Positions 12,001-24,800 of a stretch of DNA of 64,000 nt are shown here, piece after piece (position 1 is the stretch's first letter; each line of letters begins with the position of its first letter). Source of the stretch: Atherinomorus stipes (taxonomy: Eukaryota > Chordata > Actinopteri > Atheriniformes > Atherinidae); assembly GCA_023101725.1 (NCBI GenBank), contig JALJCO010001078.1, positions 558,001-622,000 on the forward strand. Reading direction: 5' to 3'. The notes below the pieces were generated by a model, which worked only from the letters and a program-made list of their open reading frames with translations, did no database searches and was not told the origin of the DNA. The position numbers and the translations under genes were made by a program.

Positions 12001-15000
12001 TGCATTTTAATTTTTTTGTGCATTTTTGCAGATGACAGGCTCGTTGCCATCCTTCGTCATCACAACTTTCTGAGGGAGCTGCAGGAGATTGCTGTTCAAG
12101 GTGAGTCACCAATTACTCATAACTGTTTGTTTGTGTGCTGAATGTGCATGTTTATACATGCAGATAAAGACGATGGAGTAGGCACAAAGCTTGAGTAACT
12201 TATTTCCAATTAAAGGTGATCAGGAGAGAGCTAAGATGCAGGGATATGCTGATGTACCAGCTCCAACGACACAAGCCCTTCAGACTACAGATGATTCTGC
12301 TGGTGAGTCTCCTCGCTGCCTTGGATTGACAAGTAACTCTTTGGGAGACTAATAAGCAAGTAGTAAAAAATCAGCGTCACTTTCTTTTTTCTTCTTTTCG
12401 TTTTTTTTTCTCTTTCACTATCCCACACAGGCTTTTCTGTCTTCCATTTAAAAAAGCTATAAATAAAATATATATATATATATATATATAAAAAAAATCA
12501 GCGTCACAATCCTTTGTGTGTTTCTCCCCTATTTTACGTTTTCAGCGAAGCAGAACTGAAGAACAGGGGGAAAAAAGTGCTGAGGGGAATCTAAAGTCTG
12601 CTGATGTTTTGTTTTTTTTCCTTTAAAAAGTCTGCTGATGTGGTTTTTCCAAGCTGAGATTCTTCAACATGATAAAACACCTGGCTTTTTTAGTCGCTGC
12701 AAGACTCCCTGTACGCATTATAGCATGGTTGATGTCCAGATTCTCTCCATCAATCAAAAACACACAAAATTCTGCAGTTATATGACACAGTATGGCTTCT
12801 GCAATGCTTCTTCGTAAGCACTGACTTTTGGAATTAGTAGAAAATCAGTTTCTTGAAGTAAATGTAATTTCAGCGCTTCTCTGCTTTCAGATCGATCCAT
12901 GTTGGAGGCTTTAGGAGGCCCTGGTGAAAGATCCATCCTATCCCAGAGGAAGAGGACAGAAAATGGAGACGGAAGAGAAGAGAAAGATGAGAGCAGGGAA
13001 GATGGAGGGTCGCAGGAAGACAGTGAAGCAGCAGAAGTGCAAGTGAAGAGAGGGAAAGATGAGGAGCAGGTTGAGGCTGAAAAGAGGGAGGAAGATGCAG
13101 ATGACGAGGAACATGATGAGAAACGTGCAAATCCAGAGGAGATTTCAGAGGAAAAGAAGACCATGGATAAGAAAGGCACGTTGATGTTTCTACTTTTTAA
13201 CTGTAACGAGTAGAAATGACACAAAGCGATGTTATGAAACATGGATGCTCAGATTTTAAGCTTGATAGACACACCCACTCAAGTTAGATTTATTTTTGCT
13301 CAAGAAATAAAGGAGATCTTAGCAAATTAAAAGTATAACATTGACTTGAGGTGGACGGCTGAATTTTGAGATGGGGAGAGTGCATAAAAACTGCCTTGTA
13401 AATGGAACTGCCTGCCATCACACAGCTCACTGATTGATGGAAGTACTTCCATCTACATGATGAATTTCATCCCCCTCAGAGGGGGACTAGAGGCATTATG
13501 GCTGGCATAGTGACAGCGCACCAAGAGAACTGATTAAGTTACTGTGTGTCCTAAAATTCAAATCAGCTGGTGCACATGGCTACAGCTGGTGATTATGCTC
13601 AGTGTAAGACTGCAGTCAAGATGTAGCTTTTTTGTCCAGAATTTTCTAAACACAGTGAAATACACACACCTATCTTTTATGAAAAGAATCAAAGCCAAGT
13701 CATCTGATTGCTCCAGTTATGCTATTAATTCCTATAAAGCACAGCTAGCAGTCCTGAGAACAATGCTGCCAGCTGGCAGGAAATTGTTCATTACAAGAAG
13801 TGAAATTTTGCTGATGGTGGCGTCTGTTCTGCCCCTGATCTGGCCTCATTCTTTATCTTTTATATTTAAAGGTGATGAGTTCGATGAAGAGAGGAACGCT
13901 TCAAGAAACAAACCAAAACAAATGAAGTCGGAGGAGGAAAATCAGGGGGAGAAAAACAAAAAATCTTCACTTTTCTCACAAAAACATATGGGCGAAGAGG
14001 AAGAGGAGGAGGAAAGTAAAAGTAAACAGTGGAACAAAAGGGCCAAGTTTTTGCATTTGAAGAAGAAAGCAGTTGGAAAAGAGGCGCAACAGCTCGCCAA
14101 TCAGCACGAAGCGCCTCATCATTCAAAAGAGATCATGGTGGAAGAGATGGAGGAAGAGAGGAAAAAGAAAAGAGGGGTTCAGAGGAGTCCAGAAGAGAAG
14201 GAGCTGCAGATGATAGCTCGTCGGGTGCCAGAGGAAAAGAGGGGGATGGAGGAGGAAGGGAGCGCTAGCAGAAAGCCAGAGGTGCGCTTTCCACTTCTAT
14301 TTATGATAATTGCATCATGACTGTTTCAGAAAAGCTTTCATGACTTCATAGTATGACATGTTTCAGGGGTCTTATGTGCTGTTTCCTTCCCTATTTTCAC
14401 AAAGCATGTTATGGGGGTATATATGGATTTATAGGTATCCGTTTCCACATTAAGATGATACGGAAACTTTTCTAAGGGCAAGATTAACATTTAACCCTTA
14501 ATAACATAAAGGTAGAATACAAAATGGCAATTTGGCTTTCTTATGTTTGATGAAAAAGAGCAACGACATTTATTTAGTAAACATTTTAGTACAAAATGGG
14601 CAACATACAGTAAGGTCCTAATGTGCTGTCACCAGGAGGCAGCTAGTTTAGACTGACATGAGCAAGGGTTTGATCTCTAAAGCTTAATATGCCATATAAT
14701 ATGTATAATCTTATTGCCCCTATACATAGAGCATATATAAAGCACATAGATGCATTTAGGAAAGAATCATGCAAGCTGTTTCTCCCATTTTCACTGATCT
14801 AACCTAGTTTTTATGAACATATTGAAATGTCTTATTTCCTGGAATAAAGAGAAAAGAGTATTTCAGAAGATGCGTGACTATTCTGAGAAATAGTCGTGAG
14901 CTTCTGCATCTACAGTATATAACGAGGCAAATTTTTGCTCTTTGTTTTGTCTGCAAGCTCAAGGCCAAATACATTTAGTATGGTAGGAGAATGTAGAGTT

Positions 15001-15328
15001 ATTTGTATAGTTAGACTCCCATGAGATAAAAATGCTGCAACCTTGGCAGCATGTTCAAAGGATTTTATTTACACTGTGATGGCCTTCATTGCCACAAACC
15101 GTTGCACAACTTTTGTCCCTGTGAGGTTAAACTAGACCATTCTGACTGTAGTGTGTCCTTGCTAATAACTTGAACAGAAAAGTATGAAAGAAATGCTCAT
15201 ATTACATGATATTCTTACATGTTTTCTTTTCACTATTCATGCAGGAGCCTGAAATTGAAAGCCTGGCTGCCATAGAGTCAGAGCTGGAAAATGTTGCCCA
15301 GAAACTCCACGAGCTGCGGCGAGGCTGA
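9043..15328 (+). CDS. chga: Chromogranin A, complete, eight exons, 374 aa
   Basis: Acidic secretory-granule protein and prohormone of neuroendocrine cells; it promotes dense-core granule formation and is cut into bioactive peptides. Exons: 9043-9088, 9383-9432, 10128-10221, 12032-12100, 12216-12302, 12891-13175, 13872-14281 and 15245-15328, totalling 1125 nt in one frame. Residues 1-20 are a signal peptide (MIGRGLFLLTVLSNC then VLSLP). Exon 3 encodes the vasostatin region with the paired cysteines Cys36 and Cys57 (VMKCIVEALADVLS, MPVSQEC); exon 4 gives RLVAILRHHNFLRELQEIAV. Exons 6 and 7 are Glu/Lys-rich with many dibasic sites (RKR, KR, KKKR, RR). The last exon encodes the conserved serpinin-like end EPEIESLAAIESELENVAQK...LRRG. 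The region aligned with WE-14 is degenerate (SKSKQWNKRAKFLHLKKK). Exon 6 seems to use a GC donor (13176-13177). The protein is shorter than human CgA, mainly in the acidic middle. Confidence 0.95.
12472..12490. repeat. (TA)n microsatellite in a chga intron
   Basis: A run of alternating TA lies in the intron between chga exons 5 and 6. Confidence 0.8.
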
Positions 15329-17570
15329 GAGAGAGACTTGCTCGAGTTTACCATTGCAACCTTTTTCTGCCTTCTCGTCCTCCTCCGCTTTACCAGATGC
15401 CTGGTTTCCACAGATAGATTGTGTGAATGTGTGACAAGATTTTATCTCTCTATTTTTCTCGAGGATGCAACAATTCTGCAGCTTCTATTGTGACATTCTG
15501 TCTCTTACATAGAGTAGCATACTGTAGATTGCAGCTAGACTCGCATACTAACACCATACAGATGCACAAGGGCTGTGCATTCAAATGCATTGAGAACACA
15601 TGCAGATTCCTTAGGAAACATTTTTGTTCTCTGACAATCATCTCTACTTCTGCACATGCATCTTTTCTGCTTTTCTGGTTCTTTTAACATTGAACATTGA
15701 TTCATGTGAAAGGTTGAGGTTTATCCAGGTATACACACCTCATCAAGGTGGGGTTGTACAGTAATGGCATATAAACGTGTACAAAGTTCTTTTTGGGACA
15801 CTCATTGTTAAATAAAAAGAAGACACTGTAGAAGCTTACCTGTTGTGATAGACACAGTTGATTCTAATGAAGCCAAGGCAATAAGTACGGATTTTTAGCA
15901 GAAATATGACTGGATTGTATTCTGAAATTGTACTGGATTTGTCTAAGAAAATAAAATAATTGAATCAGGACATCCCTGTTTTGGTAAAATTATTTTAATG
16001 CCTTTAAATCAAAATGAAAAACTTAATAAACTCTGTATACCAATGAATGTTTAAGAGTTTAATGGACCCTTTAGCTTGTGAAACTGATCCTTTTTTTCTT
16101 TTTTTCACCATATAGCATCCATTAGATCTAAGAGATTCTGCCAAATGAAGTTATTTACCAAAGAATATACTGTATGCATACAGTTTACAGTGTATACTCA
16201 CACAGTTAAATGTGAAACCAACATTGTAATGCAAAAAACACATCACTTGTGTGTAGTTTGCACTTATTTGGTTGTGGGCGAGGAAATTGAATATATGAAT
16301 CATCAGCATTACATATTTGTTGTTTGCACTATCTTTTCACTTTTAACAATTTACAACATAGTTCAAGCATCAATGTTAAAATTTTAGTGTTTATTAAGTT
16401 TTAAGCTGAAAGGTCCAGCATAAATCTAAATAAAGTATGATGTTTATGATTCTTGCTTTGTGCTGTCAACAGTACGGAGTGCTTTTGCTCTTGTGCAATG
16501 TGGGCAGAGGAGAAGCTGATGTGCAAAAGTTCAGCTTCACTTGGCAGCTTTTGTAAATTTTTAACCAGTTTCTACCTGTGTCCACAGCTGGGAAGTGGTT
16601 AAAAATTGAACACTGTATCTGCATGTGCTGGAAAGCCAGACAACAACGAATGCAGATACAGTCTTCATTTTTCTCTATGACAGAGCCAAGCTGTGTTACA
16701 CAGTGAGCTAAGCAACATAAAGAATTTACATGCAAGTGGATTTGCATTGCTTGATAGGAAATTCTGTACATTTTATTAACAATTGTGTATTTTAGAGTTA
16801 CTGACCAACACTAATTCCCTTAAATTGTTTTCTGAACATTTCATATGTGGTAATCCAAAAAGCAAATGTTAATCCTTTTGACAAGCTACTGCAACCATGT
16901 GTCAGATGGGCTTTAGTAATAAATAACATCAGCATACTATATTATGACCCGAGCATAAAGGAGAAAGTCTCAATGTTTGGAGATGTGGTAAAATATTCAT
17001 GTTGATGGAATGGAAAAGACACCAGATGGCGACACTGGACCATCTGAAGTCCTTTTCAGAAGCCTTTATAGGGCACCACAGACCACAGTCGAGTGGGAAC
17101 TTTTTGTTCTTTGCAAGCAACTTCAGGTTTTTTTTTTTTTTCCAACATTGATGATAAGTGATCAGTTTTGAGCACTTGTCTTGGTGTTTGTTGTATAAAA
17201 AGTCAAAATTTGTTACTGTTTGTAGTTCACAGCAGTGAAAGATGTTGCAGAAGTCCTCAGCAGAACTGTCATATTGAACATCATTACATGAAGCAGTTTT
17301 GTTGTGCTGATAGCTTTAATATTGGTCCCTTGCAGTTAGCTTAACGATGAACTTGCTTTGTGTATTTGTTTCACTTCAGCTGCACAGCTGATAGTGACTG
17401 AGTGGAGCCGATTACCACATACTGTAAGATGATGAGGGTTCTTTATTTCTGTTTTCAGTTGCAAGTATCAGAGAGGTTAAAACACTGCTTTTTTTGTAAG
17501 GTGAGACTAATTTGATGTGTTTTTCAAAAGTGAGGACAGAAAATGACTAGAAATCCCATTTGTATAAAAA
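15329..17570 (+). other. chga 3' UTR and gene-free spacer toward ccn2
   Basis: AT-rich sequence follows the chga stop codon. Several AATAAA hexamers could end the transcript: 15811-15816, 15950-15955, 16025-16030 and 16429-16434. The sequence does not decide which is used. No further coding exon, repeat of known class or RNA gene is recognised. The neighbouring ccn2 transcript arrives from the opposite strand, so the two genes converge here. Confidence 0.6.
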
Positions 17571-17578
17571 TATAAGAT

Positions 17579-17584
17579 TTTATT
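17579..17584 (-). terminator. ccn2: Probable ccn2 poly(A) signal
   Basis: Minus-strand AATAAA, read as TTTATT on the plus strand, lies about 1.03 kb beyond the ccn2 stop codon. That is in line with the roughly 1-kb 3' UTR known for vertebrate CCN2. Other signals are possible. Confidence 0.5.
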
Positions 17585-18060
17585 TTCTGCTACAACGTGA
17601 AACATGTAACATTTTTGTCACACTTCTCAATAAAATAGTAAAAAATACAGTTGACAAAAAAATACATTACTGATACATTTTGAAGCACAGAACAAATTTG
17701 GCTTTTTTAAATTAACTTAAACTGTACAAATATATACACAATTTACATATCAACAATAAAAAAAGGAATGAAATACAATTCTTCCAGTCTGTTCTTCTAC
17801 CTTTGTACAAAATAGATGCTTGGTTTCTTTCTCCTGACCTGAATTGGTAATAGTCAACACATGTTTTTAACTTTTTTTTTCTCAGTGCCATGGCAAAGCC
17901 CACTGTGTTCCATATCTGACCCTCCACTCTGCACGCTGCTTGCTTTCTCATCCTCATGTTGGGCGGAAACTCTGACCTTTCCTCCACTCTGAAAACAGTG
18001 AACAGCATACACATAAGGCTGACATTCAGGCCTGCACTTTTGCAGACACACACGCTAACA

Positions 18061-18061
<1 letters not shown>

Positions 18062-18091
<30 letters not shown>
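18062..18091. repeat. (CA)n microsatellite in the ccn2 3' UTR
   Basis: About fifteen CA repeats lie between the presumed ccn2 poly(A) signal and the stop codon. Confidence 0.9.
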
Positions 18092-18093
<2 letters not shown>

Positions 18094-18610
18094 GACATAT
18101 TCAGACCCGTTTGGACGGTGAAGCACTGCTTTGCTGTGGTCTGTATGCTCCCTTTTACAGCTGCGAGTTTACAGGTCTGGTCCTGGACTTAGGGTGGGGG
18201 GGACTAATTAGACACCTCGTTTAGAGAGGAGGCCACCGTTCAGATATGGTATAAAACTGCATACAGCAAAATGGACGGGTTTGTAAAAAGGATTTCAAGG
18301 GGAATGGGCGGAAACCTGGCAGTAGGTTTGTCAAGAAGGAAAAGAAACAAACAAAAAAAGTTATAGTGCAGGAATCTCTTGGGGCTGCCAGGCAACCCTC
18401 TGTCTGAGTCTATGTGGCTGATCTGCATCTGCCATAAAACTAAAAAAACAAAACAAACAAAAAAATACAGACACCAAGATTAGTGTCTGGGCTACTTTTA
18501 CACTGAGAGCATGGCAGAAATAAAATGTAAAAAATATATATACTGAGCTGCAAATTGAGATGGAGTTCTGTTTGTTTTCAAGTCATAAGCTCTGGTTGTC
18601 CCTCAGAGGC

Positions 18611-20196
18611 TCACGCCATGTCTCCGATCATCTTCTTGTAATACATGGACTCGAAGATGTCGTTCTCCCCAGGACAGTTGTAGTGGCAGGCACAGGACTT
18701 GATGAACATCATGTGCTTCTTCATGACTTGCCCATCTGGACATTTGAACTCCATGGGCAGGGTGGTGGTCCTGTGGGGGGTGCAGCAGCGGCCATCCAGG
18801 CAGACGCCACAGAACTTTGGCCTGTAGGATTTGGTGGTGGTGCAGCCTGAGATCTCAAACTTCATGGGCTTGGACACTCTTGGGGTACGGATGCACTTTT
18901 TTCCTTTCTGCAGGAAGACATTGAGAGAAGGAACAACTTTAGCAGACGTTCTTTGGGGTTTACATGCTGTTATTATATCTGTGGTTTATGACCAATGTTC
19001 TCAAGCTAGAACTCACCCTGATGCTTTGTTCCAGCTGTGACTCGCATGGTCGCACCATGCACAACCGGGTCTGTTTCTCTAGACGGCAGTCACGGTTGTC
19101 ATTTGTGACCCTGGTAGAAATCCCAAGGCCGCAGGTCTTAGAGCAGGCGCTCCATTCAGTAGTCTGAACCAGGCAGTTCTCCCTCATCATATTAGGATCT
19201 GGGCCATAAATCTCTTCTTCCCTGAATGCTGTAAATACAGGAGGAAACACTTCATTAGAGAAACAATCCTGATTAAATCTCATTGTTGGATAAAGATCAA
19301 AGGAGTAACTTTTTTGCTGCTAAGAGAGACAAGCTCACCAGGCAAAGCAGAGCCCACAAAGGTGTTTTTGTAGGGAGAATCACACTCCCACTCCTCGCAG
19401 CACTTTCCAGGTACTTTGACACGCCTCGGCATGGGGCAGTCTGGACTGGGCAGCCGGATGTCCATGGAGCAAAGTGGGACACAGCCCACTGCTCCATCCA
19501 GACAAGTACACTGGTACTTGCAGCTGCTCTGGAAGGTTTCCCCACTCTTGTACACTATGCCGCCAAAAACACAGGTGGCTCCCTCTCGAGCTGTTGGGCA
19601 CAAATGGCAAGAGACAGGTCATGATTTGGCTTATGCATTGAGGATCTTTATGGTGAAAATGTGTGCTGATGCAGTAAGAAGCAGGGAAATTCCAGCTATC
19701 AGCTGCTCACCTGTGCACACGCCTATGCGTCTGTTGATGGGGGCACCGAAATCACAGTAGAGGCCTTTGTGTGGGTCACAGACATCTTTTTCAGTGCAAA
19801 GCTCCCCCATTTGTTTGGCACACACCCTGCAGCAGCCACAGCCATCCAGCACAAGGCTCACTCCTGGGGGGCACTGAGGAGGCATGGAGGGACACGAACA
19901 CTGACCACTACACTCCTGACCAGCAGCCTGAGAACAGAGACACATGCTTGGGTAAATATCATACACATGGTGCCCTGAAGACAGAGATATATCACATTTA
20001 TAATAACATGATGTTATTCAAAATTAGGGCTTATTTTTTGGCAAATGCAAAGTTAAATGCCAAATATTACACTTACAGTTAGGCTTGATATACATTATAA
20101 GGCTTAACACAAAAAGAAGTATTTTTGGCTTACCATGTATGAGAACATGACACACAGCAGAGGCAGCAAGATAGTCTTCTTCATCCCAGCAGACAT
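18611..20196 (-). CDS. ccn2: CCN2 / connective tissue growth factor, complete, five exons, 346 aa
   Basis: Secreted matricellular protein that binds growth factors, integrins and heparan sulfate and drives matrix production. Minus-strand exons: 20134-20196, 19711-19927, 19339-19590, 19017-19228 and 18611-18907, 1041 nt in one frame with GT-AG introns. Exon 1 encodes the signal peptide ([21 protein letters not shown]). Exon 2 is the IGFBP domain ([16 protein letters not shown]), exon 3 the VWC domain ([16 protein letters not shown]), exon 4 the TSP1 repeat ([18 protein letters not shown]) and exon 5 the cystine-knot CT domain ([19 protein letters not shown]). The C-terminus [14 protein letters not shown] closely matches human CTGF (349 aa), which separates it from CCN1 and the other CCN members. 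The start at 20196 is chosen because it gives a full signal peptide and has A at -3; a second ATG four codons on is less likely. Teleosts can have two copies (ccn2a and ccn2b); which this is cannot be told here. Confidence 0.96.
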
Positions 20197-20436
20197 CTTT
20201 TCTAGTTTCTAGTAATAAATTCAGATTCTTCCAAAACCTTCGTGGAGGAAGTCTTCTCTTAGTCTCAGAGTTTGAGCTTGAAAACTTCTTCTGATCAAGT
20301 TGATCTCTTGTCTCGTTTGTTTCAGAGTTTTAATCTGCTGCTCCGGTCTCGGTCTTTCCTTTTCTTTCTTGGTGTAAGCTAGAGTTTAGCTTCGGTAGAA
20401 GAGTTGATCTGAGTTCTGACTGCAGAGTCGAGCTCC

Positions 20437-20443
20437 CTTTATA
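20437..20443 (-). promoter_or_regulatory. ccn2: ccn2 TATA box
   Basis: Minus-strand TATAAAG lies about 240 bp upstream of the ccn2 start codon, which predicts a 5' UTR of roughly 200 nt. No better TATA motif is seen in the first 500 bp. Confidence 0.7.
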
Positions 20444-20557
20444 CTCGCTGGCCCTCTCAGCACGTCACTGGGGGCTGAATGGAGAGCCAGCCCTGGACAA
20501 ACATGGACATACTTGGCATTCTTTCCTCGCTTCCTGACCCCCACTCCAGACATCCCG

Positions 20558-20929
20558 CATTCCTGCCGTCTGAAGGCAAGGCTCTACTGCTCGGCCAAAC
20601 AACACTGTCTCTCTCAGAGCGGCTTTCATCTGGAATGGGAGGTTAAGTCTGGTTAGAGGCCTGGGACCCCACACTGGGAATTCCTGAAGACTGACTTCAC
20701 AAACAGACAGCCAGTCCCTATAAATATTAAATTTAAAAAAGGAAGGAAAGAAAAGGAAAAGGCAGCACAGTTCAAAAGTAAAGCCACAAATAACTGCACA
20801 TGAAAGAGGAAGATTAAAAAAAAACAAAAAAAAACAACAGGTAGAAACTAATTAAGATGCACACAATCATAAAATAAACAGACTGATGTGTAACAGGTGG
20901 TTAAGACTTTAAGCCCACAACAGCATTCC
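20558..20929 (-). promoter_or_regulatory. ccn2: Three TEAD-type (MCAT) motifs upstream of ccn2
   Basis: CATTCC/GGAATG hexamers occur at 20558-20563, 20632-20637 and 20924-20929, upstream of the TATA box. CCN2 is a standard target of YAP/TAZ-TEAD, and the human promoter has three such sites (established knowledge). A hexamer is a weak signal on its own; the clustering and gene context are what support it. Confidence 0.5.
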
Positions 20930-21615
20930 ATAGGCTTGGCTTCAAAAGAACGCAGACAGTATGTACTTTGGTAAATTAGCAGTGAGCGGTTGGGGAAAGG
21001 AAATCATTGGAGTCATTAACTTGAACTGGTTATCTATCAAGGTGCTCGTTCCAGAAAAGACTTGGAAACGGTTGTCTTGTAACTTTTTATTCTGTCCTTG
21101 TGTGGTTATGTCTGGGAAAGTGCAGCTGCATTTTTCTGCACTGACTTTTCATCGTTTAAACACATCGAGAGAACATTATGATCTCTTCAACATGAGGGAA
21201 GCATTATGAGCACAAATGCTCATTAATGTGATGCAAAGAATATGCTGTGATTGGCAATTTTATTTCATTTTTCTTTTTAAGTAGTATCGGTTGCCAGATT
21301 CATCCAAAAGGGGGAAGGAGGTGGGTAGACTCAGTGGGCTGCAATCTGTAACTTAACCACTGGATGTCACAAAACTGTCCACATTGCCCTTTAAAGTTAC
21401 AGTCCATGTTAAAATCCTCTATAACACAAGTTTAGCTTGTTTTTGCACTGCAAGTGGTTTAACCTACGGTAATTCTTTATGACAGATATATCAGTATATA
21501 ATGTCAATGCAGTAGTAGCATACAAGCTGGTTGTAGTGTGGTTCTAACTTCTGTGTATGTAACATTCTTCAAAAAATACTTTATGTAATGAGTAGAAGGA
21601 AAAAATACATACTTC
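20930..21615. other. Intergenic DNA, nothing recognised
   Basis: This is sequence upstream of ccn2. No coding exon, repeat family or RNA gene was recognised. It could hold distal ccn2 regulatory sites, but there is no direct evidence of any. Confidence 0.5.
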
Positions 21616-21845
21616 TTCAAAAGATTTCTTCCTCTACTTTTTCTTTTTGGCTGTTTCCTTCAGGGGTGACCAGAGCAAATTGTCTGCCTTCATCCCCATC
21701 TCAGTGAAATTCAACCGATTCACATATTGATTTGGCATAATGTAAAGTAGGTTTTATATCAGATGCACTTTCTGACACGACTTTCTGCATTTATCCAGGT
21801 TGGGACCAGCACAAGGGGGAGACTGGCTCATGATGGCTTAAGGCT
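21616..21845 (-). mobile_element. LINE 3'-end relic, same family as 62.8 kb
   Basis: The block beginning 'cttcctctactttttctttt' and running through 'tccttcaggggtgaccagag' is the reverse complement of a common fish LINE tail (typically '...gcgacccctaa...gccgaaagaagaag'). A second copy in the opposite orientation ends near 62990. It is followed by the usual 'ttatccaggttgggaccagc' block. The copy is diverged and carries no coding remnant. Confidence 0.6.
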
Positions 21846-24800
21846 GCATTACATATTCCACTATTGGTGCAACAATAATTATACTTAAAAATTCCACTGC
21901 CGTAAATTAGAGCCAACCAATTCTAAGCTGCATCTTGTACTATACTATTTCAGTATTTTGTACAACTACATATGACTATTTTTTACTCTATATAACTACA
22001 GAGTGTCTTTAAGTGTACTTTAAGTATAAAAGTTAGAAACTTTGAACAATTTGTTTATGTGCTACTTTATTCTGTAAACTACACAATAAGTAAAGTACAA
22101 GTATTGCAGGAGTTGCATACAGTACTGGTTATGAAAGTACAATTACTACAGTATGTGCTCAGTGAACTAAAAGAATGCACCATGTATACTTATAAGTGTT
22201 TTAATGTGCATTTGATATCACAGTTTTGTCTTATAGCTGAAGTTCAGGTCTGCTTACAGTGCAGCTTTACTGTTTTGTTTTAACTCATAAGTAAACAACT
22301 TTAAAGATCTTAAATATCTAAATAATCAAATTCAAATTACACTCCTAGTTTTTGTTTAAAATATATTCTGTTTTATTCTATTTGACCTTTATTTTACCTG
22401 GCAATACATTTAAGAACCAATTCTCATTTGCAAGCATGTCCTATATGCTATACAAACTGCATTTTTGACAAGTGTATTATGACATTACAGCTGATTAAAA
22501 CTCTTTTTTGTAAACTTTTTTAGATGAAGCTCAACATCAATTTAAAAGAAACGGGCGGTGTGTTTATTTTAGTACTGTGTTGCATCTCCGTATCACACAT
22601 CAACTGAAGAAACAGACTAAAGACAAATGTTTTTAGTTTCCCAAATGATTGCTAGCTGATTTGAACTCTGAGCTGCTTTCCTTACTTCTGGAAAAAGCAA
22701 CACTTCTTTAGGGTTCTGTTGAAGCAAAGACTGGAGATCGTATCTCACATCTAACAGGACATCTTGACTCAGGTCTGGCTGAATGATGATTAAGAAACCG
22801 GAGTCGACTGCAGTGAAAATGCTGCCTGGCCCATGAAGGCACACAGGCCAGATCTGAGGAGAATGAGAAGGCTGCATGTTCTTTGCCTTCTCACCTGCCT
22901 AATGAGGTTTAGTCTGTGATGGACTTGAAAGGCCAGGTGTGCCCTGTCCCTGGCTAGGCTTATTTTACTACATCAAACCTAAAGTGGAGGTTTGCAGGAA
23001 AGAGGCTAGACGGAGGTTTGTGTATTTTTTTTCTTTTAAAAAAAGGGGGATCACACACCAGGCTAGACTCTTATGAAAGGCGGCACTGCTCTTTCTCCAG
23101 CCAGCAAATCGGAAATGAAAAACTCCCAGAGAAACCTGGAGCTGAAGGAATGTGAGTGTGAAGCCAGCAGACTGGGCTGTTACTACAGAGGAAGCTTCCC
23201 CATATATGGACGTCTGCTCTTTTCCTAATAAGGATATGTTCTTTCCATGCTGGCTCAGTACAGTAGGGACTCCTGCCTGACCATCTGACCACAGTAGTGA
23301 GTGAAAGTGTGGTGTTTGTGTAAAGTCCTGCATCTCTCCCTGTCAGGCTGATGGAAGAAAATGTGTGTGCTGTCTGTCATTACAGCCCCAGGACCCCAAA
23401 CTGTAGTTCTACGATATCTAACGGAAACAGCTTGATGCAGGAACGTGCTTCTGACATACAGCAAACAACACGCAGGCATAGCTGACATTTTTATCTCACA
23501 CATAGAAAAATCTACAGCAGTTTTTGTCAGACTGTTTTTAGTTGATTCATCCTCCAGTACAGGAAATTCTTAGGGGGCCGTTAATGAATCCTTTTGTTTT
23601 CTGTTCACGTATTTGGTTATATTCTTGTGTTTTCCATAAAGCCATCATGAATCTTTTTGAATACATGATTGGTTTTGTATCCTGTATCTGACAATATACT
23701 GATTCATTTAGGGTCTATTTAGTCAGCAAAAGGCACCTTAGCATCAAAACTACAAGCCTGCCTTTCTCTGGATGTTGTTATGATGCTGGTTGTTTTGCCA
23801 TCAGGCTGAATGACTAAGCTTTGCTCATGAGCGTTGGGCTTTCCTGTGCTGAGTATCAGCAGGCTGACTGGCTGCACACTCACTGTTTTTGCAGATCTGG
23901 ATGTGTGGATGTGATGGCTGGAGCCAAAGGAAACATATGGCTCTTGTGTGTGGTAGGCACAGATATGTCAAGGCTAAGTATAGACAGAGATATTTGTCTA
24001 AGAGAGTTGCTGCGGGTTAAAATCAGTAATGGAGCTGCGGTGGTGTTACAATATCAGGGGAGTCTGCGCTGCTTTGTACTTGTTGGCATGGCTGTTATTA
24101 AACACATGTGTGAGCTAACTGTCTGACCTTTTAACACTTTTGAATATGCTTTGTTCATTGTGCTAAAAGTCTTTGCAGGCCTCTTACAGTCACATTAAAT
24201 AAGGAAAATGAGTGTCACCATGTTAGCTAGTTGCTAGCATCATAATGTTCATGTGATGTTATAACCACATCTGCTTTACTTTAAACTGGTGAATCTTGTG
24301 TTCTGTTTATACCCCTGTCATGCAGTACGGGACATGTAGTGCAGATCTTTTCTTCTGTTTTTTTTTTTTTTTGTTGTTTTTTTTCTTATTTTTTTTTTTT
24401 AGGAAACAGTGTTCAAGAGTGGTGAGACTAAATCAAAAGCAAAGTTTACAACAAATCAGAGTCTACAAATAGACTTAATGAAAAATACATGTTGCCTAAT
24501 AGGATAATAACAGGAATTTTGTATTGTGCATCATGTAGCTAAATGTTTTAATAACACTGGATGTTACACATGAACAATACAAAAGTTTTCTTCTTTTTTT
24601 TATATACATAAAGTTCCTGGTTTAAACCTAAGTTGGGGCATTCTTGTTATGAACTCTGCATGTTCTTGCAATGCCTGTATGGATCTCCAGGTGATGCAGC
24701 TTCCTTGTACAATCCAAAGAGATGTTTGTTAGCTGAATTGGTGATTTTAGTAATTGTACAAGTGTGAGTGTGACACTTTTTTGATCCTGTTACTAAAGCC

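Noticed and set aside
12778..13242. 154-codon minus-strand frame rich in Ser and Leu
   Set aside because: It is the antisense of the Glu-rich chga exon 6; GA-rich coding sequence leaves the other strand open.
13544..14320. 258-codon plus-strand frame
   Set aside because: Only its later part (13872-14281) is real, as chga exon 7. The upstream portion is intron read-through.
18560..19978. Plus-strand frames of 69-114 codons over the ccn2 region
   Set aside because: They are antisense shadows of the Cys-rich ccn2 exons.
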